A stretch of 64,000 bases of DNA from Pararhizobium mangrovi (lineage in GTDB: Bacteria; Pseudomonadota; Alphaproteobacteria; Rhizobiales; Rhizobiaceae), in contig NZ_VHLH01000004.1 in NCBI RefSeq assembly GCF_006516965.1, positions 62,001 to 126,000 on the forward strand. Direction: 5' to 3'. Below, one piece after another: positions 9,068 through 18,232 of this stretch; within the stretch, counting starts at the first letter, position 1; each line of letters opens with the position of its first letter. The translations under genes and the position numbers were made by a program. The notes beneath the pieces were generated by a model. That model saw nothing but the letters and a program-made list of their open reading frames with translations. It was not told where the DNA came from and did not search any database.

Positions 9068-11536
9068 ATGATCAGGTTCATCGGCTATCTCTTCGCCGTC
9101 GGCGCGCTCGCCTTCTTCGTCGTTGCGGGCGGGCTCGCGATCTACGTCCAGAACGTCACGGACGACCTTCCCGACTATACGGTGCTTGCCAATTACGAGC
9201 CGCCCGTCGCGACCCGACTGCACGCGGCAGACGGAGAGCTGATGGCCGAATACGCCCATCAGCGCCGGCTCTACCTGCCGATCCAGGCAATTCCCGACCG
9301 CGTGAAGGCCGCCTTCATTTCGGCCGAGGACAAGAACTTCTATTCGCATCCCGGCATCGATCCCGCCGGCATCCTGCGAGCGATGGCCACCAATGTCGAA
9401 AACCTCGGCAGGGATCGCCGCCTCGTCGGTGCATCGACGATCACCCAGCAGGTGGCCAAGAACTTCCTTCTGAGTTCCGACCAGACCTTCGCGCGCAAGA
9501 TCCGCGAAGCGGTGCTTTCGATGCGCATCGAGCATGCCTACAGCAAGAACCGCATCCTGGAACTCTATCTGAACGAGATCTATTTCGGCCACAGGGCCTA
9601 CGGCATCGCCGGCGCGGCGCTGACCTACTTCAACAAGTCCGTCAGCGCGCTGACGGTGCCGGAGATGGCCTATCTCGCCGGTATCGTGAAGGGTCCGGCG
9701 AACTACGATCCCTTCGAGGATACCCGCCAGGCGATCGACCGGCGCAACTACGTCATCGATCGGATGGCGGAGAACGGCTATCTGAGCACGAAGGAAGCGG
9801 CGACGGCCAAGAAGCAGCCGCTCGGCGTGAAGTTCCAGCATCCGGGCTCGTACTTGCCGGTCGCCGACTACTTCACCTCCGCCGTTCGCAAGGACATCAT
9901 CGACCGCTACGGCCGCAAGGCCCTCTACGAGGGCGGGCTTTCCGTGCGCACCACGCTCGATCCCAATCTGCAGCGCATGGCCCGTGCGGCGCTGCGCAAG
10001 GGGCTGGAAGCATACGACCAGCGCCAGGGCTACCGCGGACCCGTCAAGACCATCGACCTCGGCGACGACTGGGGAAAGGCGCTCCACGCGGTCAAGGGAC
10101 TGAACGACGTTCCCGAGTGGCGCCTCGCCGTCGTGCTCGACGCCAGTACCAGCGGCGTGAAGATCGGCCTGGAGCCCGGAACGACGGCAGCCGGAAAGGC
10201 CGACGACGAGCGACGGACCGGCACGATCCGTCCGCAGGACATGAAATGGGCGTATCATGTGGTCTCGAAGGGTCACCGGCGCAACGCCAACTCGCCCGAC
10301 GACGTGCTTTCGAAGGGCGACGTCGTCTATGTCGAGCCGGAAAAGGGCGACGACGGGACGATCCGATACGCGCTGCGCCAGCCGCCGAAGGTGCAGGGCG
10401 GGCTCGTGGCGATGGATCCGCACACGGGGCGCGTGCTGGCCCTCGTCGGCGGCTTTTCCTACGACCAGAGCCAGTTCAACCGGGCGACGCAGGCCGAGCG
10501 CCAGCCGGGTTCCTCCTTCAAGCCGATCGTCTACGCCGCGGCCCTCGACAATGGCTATAGCCCGTCGACGCTCGTTCTCGACGCGCCCATCGACGTGCGC
10601 ACGGTGAGCGGACAGCTCTGGCAGCCGAAGAACTACGCCAACGAACAGGCCGGACCGGCGACGCTGCGTTTCGGCCTCGTGCATTCGCGGAACCTCATGA
10701 CGGTGCGCCTTGCCCGCGACATGGGCATGAAGCTCGTCTCGCAATACGCGGAGAATTTCGGCGTCTACGATCACCTGCCGCCACTCCTGCCGAATTCTCT
10801 CGGCTCCAGCGAGACGACGGTGCTCAGGATGGTCTCGGCCTATTCCGTCTTCGCGAACGGCGGACGGCAGATCCATCCCTCGATGATCGACCGCGTGCAG
10901 GATCGCTACGGGCGGACGATCTACAAGCACGACCAGCGCATCTGCGAAGGGTGCGACGCGAAGGACTGGCACGGGCAGAACGAGCCGAAGATCGTCGACA
11001 AGCGCGAGCAGGTGCTCGACCCGATGACCGCCTACCAGATCACCTCGATCCTCGAAGGCGTCGTCCAGCGCGGTACCGCCTCGCACGGCGTGCACATGGA
11101 CCGGCCGGTCGCCGGCAAGACCGGCACGACCAACGACGAGAAGGACGCCTGGTTCGTGGGCTACACGCCGGATCTCGTCACCGGCGTCTATATCGGCTAC
11201 GACCAGCCAAAACCGATGGGCCACGGCGCAACCGGCGGCGCGCTCGCCGCTCCGGTCTTCAACACCTTCATGAACAATGCGCTGAAGGGCACCAAGCCGC
11301 AGGACTTCCACGAGCCGCAGGGCCTGCTCGCCATGCGGATCGATCGCAAGACCGGCATGGCGCCAACGCCCGGCGACCAGAACGTCATGACCGAGTTCTT
11401 CAAGCCCGGCACCGGTCCTTCTCAGACCTACTCGGTGATCGGCATGGGCGACGGCATGGCGAGCGGCGCGCAGATCACCGACGTCTCGCCCCAGGCCGAG
11501 CGCGCGATCTCGAGCGGCTCCGGCGGCCTCTACTGA
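9068..11536 (+). CDS. mrcA: Penicillin-binding protein 1A (bifunctional transglycosylase/transpeptidase)
   Basis: An 822-residue class A PBP that polymerises and crosslinks peptidoglycan. One N-terminal membrane anchor (residues 3-28) precedes a GT51 transglycosylase domain with the catalytic-Glu motif SAEDKNFYSHPGID, the GASTITQQVAKNF motif and the NEIYFGH loop. An OB-like insert follows. The transpeptidase domain has SxxK in PGSSFKPIVYAAAL, SxN in HSRNLM and KTGTT in VAGKTGTTNDEKDAWFVG. The start is placed at MIRFIGYL (9068). The frame is open for a further 70 codons upstream, but that stretch is Arg-rich and unlike PBP1A. It follows amiC in the same direction. Confidence 0.94.
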   Translation: MIRFIGYLFAVGALAFFVVAGGLAIYVQNVTDDLPDYTVLANYEPPVATRLHAADGELMAEYAHQRRLYLPIQAIPDRVKAAFISAEDKNFYSHPGIDPAGILRAMATNVENLGRDRRLVGASTITQQVAKNFLLSSDQTFARKIREAVLSMRIEHAYSKNRILELYLNEIYFGHRAYGIAGAALTYFNKSVSALTVPEMAYLAGIVKGPANYDPFEDTRQAIDRRNYVIDRMAENGYLSTKEAATAKKQPLGVKFQHPGSYLPVADYFTSAVRKDIIDRYGRKALYEGGLSVRTTLDPNLQRMARAALRKGLEAYDQRQGYRGPVKTIDLGDDWGKALHAVKGLNDVPEWRLAVVLDASTSGVKIGLEPGTTAAGKADDERRTGTIRPQDMKWAYHVVSKGHRRNANSPDDVLSKGDVVYVEPEKGDDGTIRYALRQPPKVQGGLVAMDPHTGRVLALVGGFSYDQSQFNRATQAERQPGSSFKPIVYAAALDNGYSPSTLVLDAPIDVRTVSGQLWQPKNYANEQAGPATLRFGLVHSRNLMTVRLARDMGMKLVSQYAENFGVYDHLPPLLPNSLGSSETTVLRMVSAYSVFANGGRQIHPSMIDRVQDRYGRTIYKHDQRICEGCDAKDWHGQNEPKIVDKREQVLDPMTAYQITSILEGVVQRGTASHGVHMDRPVAGKTGTTNDEKDAWFVGYTPDLVTGVYIGYDQPKPMGHGATGGALAAPVFNTFMNNALKGTKPQDFHEPQGLLAMRIDRKTGMAPTPGDQNVMTEFFKPGTGPSQTYSVIGMGDGMASGAQITDVSPQAERAISSGSGGLY

Positions 11537-11635
11537 ACCGCGAAGTCGATGCGGTGCGCGCTTTGACAGCCGCCCGGCCGCAAACTACATCAGGCCGACC
11601 ATCGAACCACGACCAAGGGACGCGGTAGCAACGAC

Positions 11636-12767
11636 ATGCGCACGGAAACGCAGACGACCGTCGACGAGATCCAGCAGGGCATCGGCCTGCTGAGGAGGCA
11701 TCTTTGACTGGGATCAGGCCGTCAAACGTCTCGACTATCTGAACAACAAGGCCGAGGACGCCGCGATCTGGAACGATCCGCAGGAGGCCCAGAGCCTGAT
11801 GCGCGAGCGCCAGCAGCTTGAGGAGGGCATCGGCGCCGTTCGCAGGATCGAGACCAACCTTTCCGAAAACCTCGAACTGATCGAGCTCGCCGAGGCGGAG
11901 AACGATGCCGGCATCGTTGCCGAGGCGGAAGGCGCGCTGAGCGAACTGAAGGGCGACGTCGAGCGACGCCAGATCGAGGCGATGCTTTCGGGCGAGGCGG
12001 ATTCCAACGACACCTACCTGGAGATCCACTCCGGCGCCGGCGGTACGGAAAGCCAGGACTGGGCGCAGATGCTGCTTCGCATGTATACGCGTTGGGCGGA
12101 GCGTCGCGGCTTCAAGATCGAGGTGATGGAGGTGCATGACGGCGAAGAGGCCGGCATCAAGTCCGCGACCCTCATGATCCGCGGCCACAACGCCTATGGC
12201 TGGCTGAAGACGGAGTCCGGCGTCCACCGGCTGGTGCGCATCTCGCCCTTCGACAGCGCCGCGCGCCGGCATACTTCGTTTTCGAGCGTTTGGACCTATC
12301 CGGTCGTCGACGATTCGATCTCGATCGACGTCGCCGAATCCGATTGCCGGATCGACACCTATCGCGCGTCAGGGGCGGGCGGACAGCACGTCAACACGAC
12401 GGACTCGGCCGTGCGCATCACGCACGAGCCGACCGGCATCGTGGTGCAGTGCCAGCAGGAGCGCTCGCAGCACAAGAACCGCGCCAAGGCGTGGGACATG
12501 CTTCGCGCGCGCCTTTACGAGGAAGAGCTGAAGCGCCGCGAGGCGGCCGCCAGTGCCGAGGCCGAGGCGAAGTCCGAGATCGGCTGGGGCCATCAGATCC
12601 GCTCCTACGTGCTTCAACCCTATCAGCTCGTGAAGGACCTGCGCACGGGACTCGAAAACACCAACCCGCAGGGCGTGCTCGACGGCGGGCTCGACGAATA
12701 CATGGAAGCCGCGCTCGCGCATCGCGTCGCCGGCAAGGAGAATGTCGGCGACGACGCGACGGCATAG
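11636..12767 (+). CDS. prfB: Peptide chain release factor 2 (RF2), made by programmed +1 frameshift
   Basis: RF2 reads UGA and UAA stop codons and releases the finished peptide. The first 23 codons run from ATG 11636 to an in-frame TGA at 11705. Reading then moves +1 (GAC at 11706) and continues for 353 residues, about 376 in total. RF2 hallmarks are the anticodon-like tripeptide SPF in [16 protein letters not shown] and the catalytic GGQ in [16 protein letters not shown]. The internal UGA lets RF2 control its own synthesis. A purely conceptual translation without the shift would wrongly start this gene about 160 bp late. Confidence 0.95.
11693..11708 (+). promoter_or_regulatory. prfB programmed +1 frameshift element
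   Basis: An internal Shine-Dalgarno AGGAGG (11693-11698), 3 nt of spacer, then CTT TGA C (11702-11708). This is the same arrangement as the known bacterial prfB shift site, in which tRNA-Leu slips from CUU to UUU when UGA decoding is slow. Confidence 0.95.
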
Positions 12768-12799
12768 CGCGCCGTCGCTCTTCGTGCCGAAGGGTCAGG

Positions 12800-13408
12800 T
12801 CAGCGCACGCTGCCGACGAGGGCGGGACGGCCGTTGGAGATCTTCTCCCAGCGCTTGGCGTCGAGCGACGACTGGCGCTTGAGATAGGTGTAGTCCGTCT
12901 CCGACCACAGCAGCACGCGATCGTGCATGTTGTCGAGGACGAAGTCGCCACGGTCGGTATGGACGGTCAGGACGGCGTGGCCTTCACCGTTCGGCCGGCG
13001 CACGACGGTCAGAAGCAGGACGGATGCGGGGAAACCTTCGGCCTTCAGGCGCTTGCGCTTGAGAAGCGCGTAGTCCTCGCAGTCGCCGACGCCGTGGTCG
13101 GGATAGGTCCAGTATTCTTCCATGCCGTATGCCGCCTCGTCCGTTTCCGGCATGATCTCGGTGTTGACCGCGTGGTTGACCTTCAGGAGCATGTGCCAGC
13201 GTTCCCGCGTCAGGGTGAGGGATGCCGCGTTGGCCGTATGCGCCGCGCAACTCGCCGGCTCGCGTTCGCAGAACTCGTAATGTCCGATCGGCGGGCTGGT
13301 CGGTCCGGTCTCGGTCATGAAGGCGGGATGCGGACCGGCGGATACGGCCTGAGGAGCAAGTACCAGGCCGGCGACGACGGCGGCGATGAGCGTGGCGAGA
13401 TTTTTCAT
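12800..13408 (-). CDS. LapG-type transglutaminase-like cysteine proteinase (peptidase C93 / BTLCP), secreted
   Basis: A 202-residue periplasmic protein with a signal peptide (residues 1-24, cleavage after VSA). The catalytic triad of the bacterial transglutaminase-like cysteine proteinases is visible: Cys110 in GVGDCEDYALLK, His144 in GEGHAVLTV and Asp159 in VLDN. LapG of this family releases large adhesins from the cell surface under c-di-GMP control. No LapD or LapA partner is in the window, so the substrate is unknown, although a PilZ protein lies next to it. GGGAGACGAAG just upstream supports the ATG at 13408. Confidence 0.85.
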   Translation of the reverse strand: MKNLATLIAAVVAGLVLAPQAVSAGPHPAFMTETGPTSPPIGHYEFCEREPASCAAHTANAASLTLTRERWHMLLKVNHAVNTEIMPETDEAAYGMEEYWTYPDHGVGDCEDYALLKRKRLKAEGFPASVLLLTVVRRPNGEGHAVLTVHTDRGDFVLDNMHDRVLLWSETDYTYLKRQSSLDAKRWEKISNGRPALVGSVR

Positions 13409-13483
13409 CTTCGTCTCCCTGTCGAGACGAACAATGCCACCAACACTTTGATTTCACGCGAAGAACAACCAGCGAAATCAAAT

Positions 13484-13502
13484 CGAATACTTCGCGTATT
13501 CG
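13484..13502. promoter_or_regulatory. Perfect 7-bp inverted repeat upstream of the LapG-type gene
   Basis: CGAATAC-TTCGC-GTATTCG lies 76-94 bp upstream of the start codon of the cysteine proteinase gene. The symmetry is perfect and the flanks are AT-rich for this genome, so it could be a protein-binding operator or a leader hairpin. No known regulator motif is recognised. Confidence 0.4.
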
Positions 13503-13932
13503 TCTAAAATTTTATCGATCGGGTATAAGCCGGGTCATTCCATCGGGTTAGGCAAACTAAGAAGTGCGCGCTCGCTGTATCGGATCGGGATTCGGACATT
13601 GCGTCGTCTGTTTCAGGAGGGCTTCGGCCGCTGGCGACACGGCTGTTCGCGCGCCCGAGCAGACCGGTGCGTCCGCAGAGAGGACACGAAATCGACTCAA
13701 GGCTAACGCCGCCTTATCGACCCTGCAACAGCAGGTCGTCTTGACGGATGGTGGCAGACAGACGGCGGGGTTCGTCCGATGTCGCAAACGCCGGCGGGAT
13801 CACTTCCGGCCGCGTCCACCGAGTATGATGCTACGTCATGAGGACGTCGTGGAGCAGGGGGGGAGAGGCAGTCCCGCAGCGACGGAACCGGCATGCGTTT
13901 CCAGACGGAAACGAAAGGCCCTATCGCACGGC
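13503..13932. other. Gene-free stretch between the LapG-type gene promoter and the PilZ gene
   Basis: About 430 bp. Open frames here are Arg/Ser/Pro-rich with no ribosome-binding site or recognisable motif, so I call no gene. No terminator hairpin with a U-run was found beyond the PilZ stop codon. Confidence 0.4.
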
Positions 13933-14532
13933 TTAAAGAAAGCGCTTCAGCGCGTCCTGCGGCTGGATGGCCGCGAACTCGATGGCAACGCCTTCCTCGA
14001 AATGGCGCACGACACGCCCGCGCATCGTGCCGAGCGTCACCTGCGCACCGACGGCGGGGCGCACGTCGAGGCTGATCGCGGCACCCGAGAGCGAGAGATC
14101 GATGATGCGGCAGGGGTATTCCCGGCCGTCGTTCAGGCGGATGTCGCACTGTGCCTTGCGCGGTGAAAGACGCTCGTGGCGGCGGTCTTCGGGAAGGCTG
14201 AGTTCGTGCTTGTTGGCGATCCAGGTCAGCTGTGCCGCAAGCTTGTCGCGCTTGCGGTCGGTCGCGTTCAGTTCCAGCACGAAACCGTCATGGGCGACTT
14301 CGCTCACATGGCCTTCGACGCGTCCGAGGTGATCGAGGTAGGCGACGATGCGCTCGCCCGTGACCGGCTTCGCCTCCGTCTCGAACCGCACGTCGCCCGG
14401 CGACATCTCGGTAACGGTGCAGTCGAACTCTTCGTAGCTCGCCCGCATCAGCCGTCCGGGCAGGTCGATACGCACACGATGGAACGTTTCGTGCGCGAGA
14501 TTGGACGGCTTCTGGTGGAAAGCGGTTTGCAT
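13933..14532 (-). CDS. PilZ-domain protein (probable c-di-GMP receptor), two tandem PilZ-like domains
   Basis: A 199-residue cytoplasmic protein with two PilZ-like halves. The first (residues 15-85) has HRVRIDLPGRL and a degenerate TEMSPGDVRF. The second (about 115-199) has the classic RxxxR motif in RRHERLSPRKAQC and the D/NxSxxG motif in IDLSLSGAAI, so it is the more likely c-di-GMP binder. A GTG six codons upstream (14550) is an alternative start; neither has a clear ribosome-binding site. Neighbours are a LapG-type protease and a PAS protein, which suggests a small surface/c-di-GMP neighbourhood. Confidence 0.82.
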   Translation of the reverse strand: MQTAFHQKPSNLAHETFHRVRIDLPGRLMRASYEEFDCTVTEMSPGDVRFETEAKPVTGERIVAYLDHLGRVEGHVSEVAHDGFVLELNATDRKRDKLAAQLTWIANKHELSLPEDRRHERLSPRKAQCDIRLNDGREYPCRIIDLSLSGAAISLDVRPAVGAQVTLGTMRGRVVRHFEEGVAIEFAAIQPQDALKRFL

Positions 14533-14716
14533 GACGAGTTCGGTCTGCACATGTTGTTTCGGGGCGAGGCGAAGCTAGCGTGCGAGCCGTTAACATTGCG
14601 TAAGTCGGTGCCGCGACTGCCCGGGTTTGCGGGGCGTTGCGCGCCGGGCATGCGCGAGCGGGACGGCCCGAAACGTGTCGAAACGGCACGACCGTGCCAC
14701 TTCGCGAAACCGCGTT

Positions 14717-15388
14717 TCAACCGTCCTGGCGTCCGCCACGGATAAGGCCGAAGCGGCGGCGCCTTATTGCGCGGGGTGAAAGCGCCGTGGTGCGGGGTGA
14801 AGGCGCCATTGCGCGGGGTGAAACCTCGTCGACCCGTTGCGTATCGCCAGCGGACGGCACTTGCGTAGCGGATGGCGGATCCTCGTCCGGGGCAAACGTA
14901 TCGAGCGCGGTCGTGACGAAGCCGGTCAGCGTGTCGATCTCGAGCCAATAGGGGCGCGTAAGTGGGACCAGCGTTCCGAACAGCCGCTCGATCCCGTCTT
15001 CGCCGGCAAGCGGCATCGCCGTCATTTCGAATTCCGCCCGCCGGCCGAGCGTGCTGAAGCCGTAAAGCCCGAGGACCGCAACCCTTCCGGTCTTGAGGAC
15101 CCCTTCCAACGCGCCGTCTATCGCCTCGTGTTCGTCCGGGGACCAGAGCGCATGGACACGGCTACCGCGCAGTTCACGGCCCATCATGCCGCAGATCGCG
15201 GTACCGGCGAGCCGGAATGCGAGCGGCGCGTCGTCCTGCGGCCGTGTCGCCATGAAGACGTGCGGCAGATGACTCTTCAGCTCGCTCGGCGCGATCTCGT
15301 GCCGATCCGGTGCGAGCCGTCCGGCACGCAGGCGGTTCCAGTAGGCGAAGACGTGAAGGCTGGCCGTATGTCTCATGAGCGTTCCCAT
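14717..15388 (-). CDS. PAS-domain protein of the PAS_5 family
   Basis: A 223-residue protein. Residues 10-165 match the alphaproteobacterial PAS_5 family: YWNRLRAGRLAPDRHEI, LPHVFMA, FRLAGTAICGMMGRELRG, LYGFSTLGRRAEFEMTAMPL and FGTLVPLTRPYWL. These proteins usually stand alone without an output domain and have no assigned reaction. The C-terminal ~55 residues are Pro/Ser/Arg-rich and include a 7-residue repeat (SPRAMAP, SPRTTAL, SPRAIRR) encoded by a DNA tandem repeat. The ATG four codons downstream (15376, preceded by GGGA) is an alternative start. Confidence 0.75.
   Translation of the reverse strand: MGTLMRHTASLHVFAYWNRLRAGRLAPDRHEIAPSELKSHLPHVFMATRPQDDAPLAFRLAGTAICGMMGRELRGSRVHALWSPDEHEAIDGALEGVLKTGRVAVLGLYGFSTLGRRAEFEMTAMPLAGEDGIERLFGTLVPLTRPYWLEIDTLTGFVTTALDTFAPDEDPPSATQVPSAGDTQRVDEVSPRAMAPSPRTTALSPRAIRRRRFGLIRGGRQDG
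14767..14829. repeat. Three 21-bp tandem repeats in the 3' part of the PAS gene
   Basis: Units 14767-14787, 14788-14808 and 14809-14829 share the core GCGGGGTGAA; the third diverges at its end. The 21-bp period keeps frame and encodes heptapeptides beginning Ser-Pro-Arg in the tail of the PAS protein. Confidence 0.75.
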
Positions 15389-15576
15389 GCTTCCGCATCC
15401 GATCGACCGTCTCGCATTGGCACATCCGTGCGAACACGAAGGCGGTCAATCGAAGGCAATGCGAATGCCATGCCACCGTACGGTTGCATCGGAAAACGCG
15501 TGCCCGGGAAGATGGTGGATATCCTTCGGCCGTACGTTTAAGGAACGAAGCCGCACGCGAACGGGAAGGACCGAGG

Positions 15577-16323
15577 ATGCGCGACAGAACCGAGCCGCCC
15601 GAACCGCCGAGGCCTGCCTATTCGGCGCAGTACGGCCGGCCGCCGCGCGAGCCGATGTTCAACGTGCCCCCCGTGCTGACGTGGTTCCTCGCCGCCTTGT
15701 GGCTCGTGCATCTGGCACGCGTCTACGTGCTGACGGCGGCGCAGAACCAGGCGTTCCTGCTGCAGACGGCCTTCATTCCGATCCGCTACGCCACCCCTTT
15801 GGACCAGCAATCCACCGCATGGCTCTGGTCGCCGCTCACCTACGCGTTTCTGCACGGCAGTTTCGTCCATATCTTCGTCAACTCGATCTGGCTCGTCGCC
15901 TTCGGCGCCGTCGTTGCGCGCAGGCTCGGGCCGGCGCGCTTCACGATCTTCTGGCTAGCCGCCTCGGTCGTCTCCGCCTTCGCGTTTCTGGCCCTGAACT
16001 GGGCCGAGCCGGTGCCGGTCATCGGCGCTTCCGGTGTCGTATCGGGACTGATGGGAGCGGCGGCACGGTTCGCGTTTCCGCGCAGCGGCCCGTTCCGCCG
16101 GGAAAACGCGCATTTCCTTCCCCGCGTCGGGATCGTGGAGGCGCTGCGCAATCGCACGGTGCTCGCCTATGTGGTGATCTGGTTCGCGATCAACCTCCTG
16201 ACCGCGGTCGGCTTCTCGCCGGGAACGGGGGCGGGCGTCGCCGTCGCGTGGCAGGCGCATGTCGGCGGTTTCCTGCTCGGCTTCCTGTGCTTCGGCGCGT
16301 TCGACCGGCGCCACTGGACCTGA
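15577..16323 (+). CDS. Rhomboid-family intramembrane serine protease
   Basis: A 248-residue polytopic membrane protein. The catalytic serine lies in IGASGVVSGLMGA (rhomboid GxS) and the catalytic histidine in AWQAHVGGFLLGFLCFGAF. The oxyanion/transmembrane-2 region reads FLHGSFVHIFVNSIWLVAFG. The N-terminal ~25 residues are Pro/Arg-rich and cytoplasmic. The start ATG at 15577 is preceded by GAAGGACCGAGG; in-frame codons further upstream are not needed. It is divergent from the PAS gene. The substrate is unknown. Confidence 0.88.
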   Translation: MRDRTEPPEPPRPAYSAQYGRPPREPMFNVPPVLTWFLAALWLVHLARVYVLTAAQNQAFLLQTAFIPIRYATPLDQQSTAWLWSPLTYAFLHGSFVHIFVNSIWLVAFGAVVARRLGPARFTIFWLAASVVSAFAFLALNWAEPVPVIGASGVVSGLMGAAARFAFPRSGPFRRENAHFLPRVGIVEALRNRTVLAYVVIWFAINLLTAVGFSPGTGAGVAVAWQAHVGGFLLGFLCFGAFDRRHWT

Positions 16324-16437
16324 CCACGAACGCGGATATCTTGATTTCCCGTTTCGGCGAGCGCACCATCTTCTGCGTCAAAACGACGCTATGAACGTTC
16401 GGTGCGGCACGTGCTTCGCCGAATGCGGGAGGTGACC

Positions 16438-16866
16438 ATGAACGTGAAGGCGATACTCGACGAAAAGGGCCGCGACGTCGTTACGGTGTCCGGCGACACG
16501 CCGCTTCGCTCGGTGATCGAATTGCTTGCCGCCAAGCGCATCGGCGCGGCGGTCGTCGTCGATGCAGGAAGGAAGATCGGCGGCATTCTCTCCGAACGCG
16601 ACATCGTGCGTGTTCTTGCCCATCGCGGCGAGGACGCGCTGTCCAGTCCGGCTTCGGCGACGATGACGAAGAGCGTCACGCTGTGTCGCGAGAGCGATAC
16701 GGTGGAACAGGTGATGGCCGTCATGACCGAACGCCGGTTCCGCCATCTGCCCGTCGAGATCGACGGCAAGCTCGCCGGCATCGTCTCGATCGGCGACGTC
16801 GTGCGCAAGCGCATCGAGAGCGTCGAGCGGGAGGCGGAGGAAATGAAGAGCTATATCGCGGGCTGA
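16438..16866 (+). CDS. CBS-domain pair protein
   Basis: A 142-residue protein made essentially of one Bateman module: two CBS repeats (residues 8-65: VSGDTPLRSVIELLAAKRIGAAVVVD; 72-130: LCRESDTVEQVMAVMTERRFRHLPV). Such modules bind adenine nucleotides or S-adenosyl compounds and report energy state; stand-alone versions have no fixed partner. GGGAGGTG just upstream fixes the ATG at 16438, 36 bp inside the longest open frame. It converges on hisI with a 16-bp gap. Confidence 0.85.
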   Translation: MNVKAILDEKGRDVVTVSGDTPLRSVIELLAAKRIGAAVVVDAGRKIGGILSERDIVRVLAHRGEDALSSPASATMTKSVTLCRESDTVEQVMAVMTERRFRHLPVEIDGKLAGIVSIGDVVRKRIESVEREAEEMKSYIAG

Positions 16867-16882
16867 AAGGCGCAGGCACGCC

Positions 16883-17302
16883 CTATCGCGACGTCTCGTG
16901 AACGAGCCTCGGCTTGCCGTCCGGCCCGCTCTCGATGCGCCGGTAGAAGCACGAGCGTGCGCCGGTGTGACACGCGACGCCGGAGCCGCGGATACGCGCC
17001 GTCAGCCAGACCGCATCCTGATCGCAGTCGATCCGGGCGGTTTCGACGTCGAGCACGTTGCCGGAGGTTTCGCCCTTCTTCCACAAGCGCCGACGCGACC
17101 GGCTGAAGAAGTGCGCTTCGCCGGTCTTGATCGTGCGGGCGAGCGCATCGGCGTCCATGTGCGCGAGCATCAGCACCGTGCCGTCGTCCGCATCGGTGAC
17201 GACGGCCGTCACCAGCCCGTTCGCGTCGAAGCGCGGCGCGAGTGTGGCGCCCATCTCACGCTCGGCTTCGTCGATCGGCGTGCCGATGGATCGATCGGTC
17301 AT
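16883..17302 (-). CDS. hisI: Phosphoribosyl-AMP cyclohydrolase (histidine biosynthesis)
   Basis: A 139-residue single-domain HisI that hydrolyses phosphoribosyl-AMP to ProFAR, the third step of histidine synthesis. Motifs are VLMLAHMDADAL, GEAHFFSRSRRRLWKKGETSGN, the metal-binding DCDQDAVW and GVACHTGARSCFYRR. No HisE domain is fused. The start is placed at MTDRSIG (17302). It lies 22 bp downstream of folE on the same strand, so the two are probably co-transcribed. Confidence 0.95.
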   Translation of the reverse strand: MTDRSIGTPIDEAEREMGATLAPRFDANGLVTAVVTDADDGTVLMLAHMDADALARTIKTGEAHFFSRSRRRLWKKGETSGNVLDVETARIDCDQDAVWLTARIRGSGVACHTGARSCFYRRIESGPDGKPRLVHETSR

Positions 17303-17324
17303 GATGGGATCCGAAGGGCGGTTC

Positions 17325-17948
17325 TCACGCCGCGTCCCGGCCGCGCAGCAGCGCGAAGAAATGCGCCTGGTTCTGCGCATGGTCCTTGAAGGCGCCGGTA
17401 AAGCGGCTGGTGGTCGTCAGCGAGCCCTGTTTGCGCACGCCGCGCATCGACATGCACAGATGCTCCGCCTCGATCATCACCGCGACGCCGCGCGGGCCCA
17501 GCGTCTCGTCGATGGCGTCGGTGATCTGCGCCGTCAGCGCCTCCTGGGTCTGCAGGCGGCGGGCGAAGATCTCGACGACGCGGGCAATCTTGGAAAGCCC
17601 GAGCACGCGTTCGTCCGGCAGGTAGGCGACATGCGCCTTGCCGATGATCGGCACCATGTGGTGCTCGCAATGCGAGAAGAAGGGGATGTCCTTCACGAGC
17701 ACGATATCGTCGTAGCCCGAGACTTCCTCGAAGGTCCGGCCGAGAATTTCCGCGGCGTCCTGGTCGTAGCCGGCGAAGAGTTCACGGTAGGAATCCACCA
17801 CCCGGCGCGGCGTGTCGCGCAAGCCCTCGCGCGTCGGATCGTCGCCGGTCCAGCGCAACAGCGTGCGCACGGCTTCTTCCGCCTCCGCCCGGCTCGGGCG
17901 CCGGTCCGCGGCGGCAGGTTCCGGAAAGGGTTCGACGCGTGCGTCCAT
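17325..17948 (-). CDS. folE: GTP cyclohydrolase I (folate/pterin synthesis)
   Basis: A 207-residue enzyme converting GTP to dihydroneopterin triphosphate. Characteristic segments are [14 protein letters not shown], the zinc and active-site stretch [44 protein letters not shown], and the second zinc cysteine in [17 protein letters not shown] start at MDARVEP (17948), which matches rhizobial FolE N-termini; an ATG ten codons upstream (17978) is possible. hisI follows, and a NifU-like gene diverges upstream. Confidence 0.95.
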   Translation of the reverse strand: MDARVEPFPEPAAADRRPSRAEAEEAVRTLLRWTGDDPTREGLRDTPRRVVDSYRELFAGYDQDAAEILGRTFEEVSGYDDIVLVKDIPFFSHCEHHMVPIIGKAHVAYLPDERVLGLSKIARVVEIFARRLQTQEALTAQITDAIDETLGPRGVAVMIEAEHLCMSMRGVRKQGSLTTTSRFTGAFKDHAQNQAHFFALLRGRDAA

Positions 17949-18232
17949 GGTCTTGGGGGCTCCGGCTTGTTTTCGCATCGCTCTTTACGGTTTCGTCTTT
18001 CGAACGCGGCCAGCCAGAGGCCGCGCTTCATTGGCATATCGTCGGGTGCGGAAATCCGCCCGAAAGCGTTTCATCGACCGATGGTATGGTTCAAGCGGTC
18101 GAACATGGCTTGCATTCGCACCGGTGCGCTCCAACCTTTGAACATAGGCAGGTAAACCGCCATGTGTATAGAAATTCCGAGGCACGCATATAGCGGCTCG
18201 GCATGCGGTTTGGAAGGCAAGGCAGGCATGTC

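Noticed and set aside
8702-11311. An 869-codon open frame on the minus strand
   Set aside because: It lies opposite amiC/mrcA. It is a high-GC shadow with no domain, while the plus strand encodes PBP1A.
13564-14166. A 200-codon open frame on the plus strand upstream of and overlapping the PilZ gene
   Set aside because: No ribosome-binding site, Arg/Ala-rich, and its second half is antisense to a clear PilZ domain.
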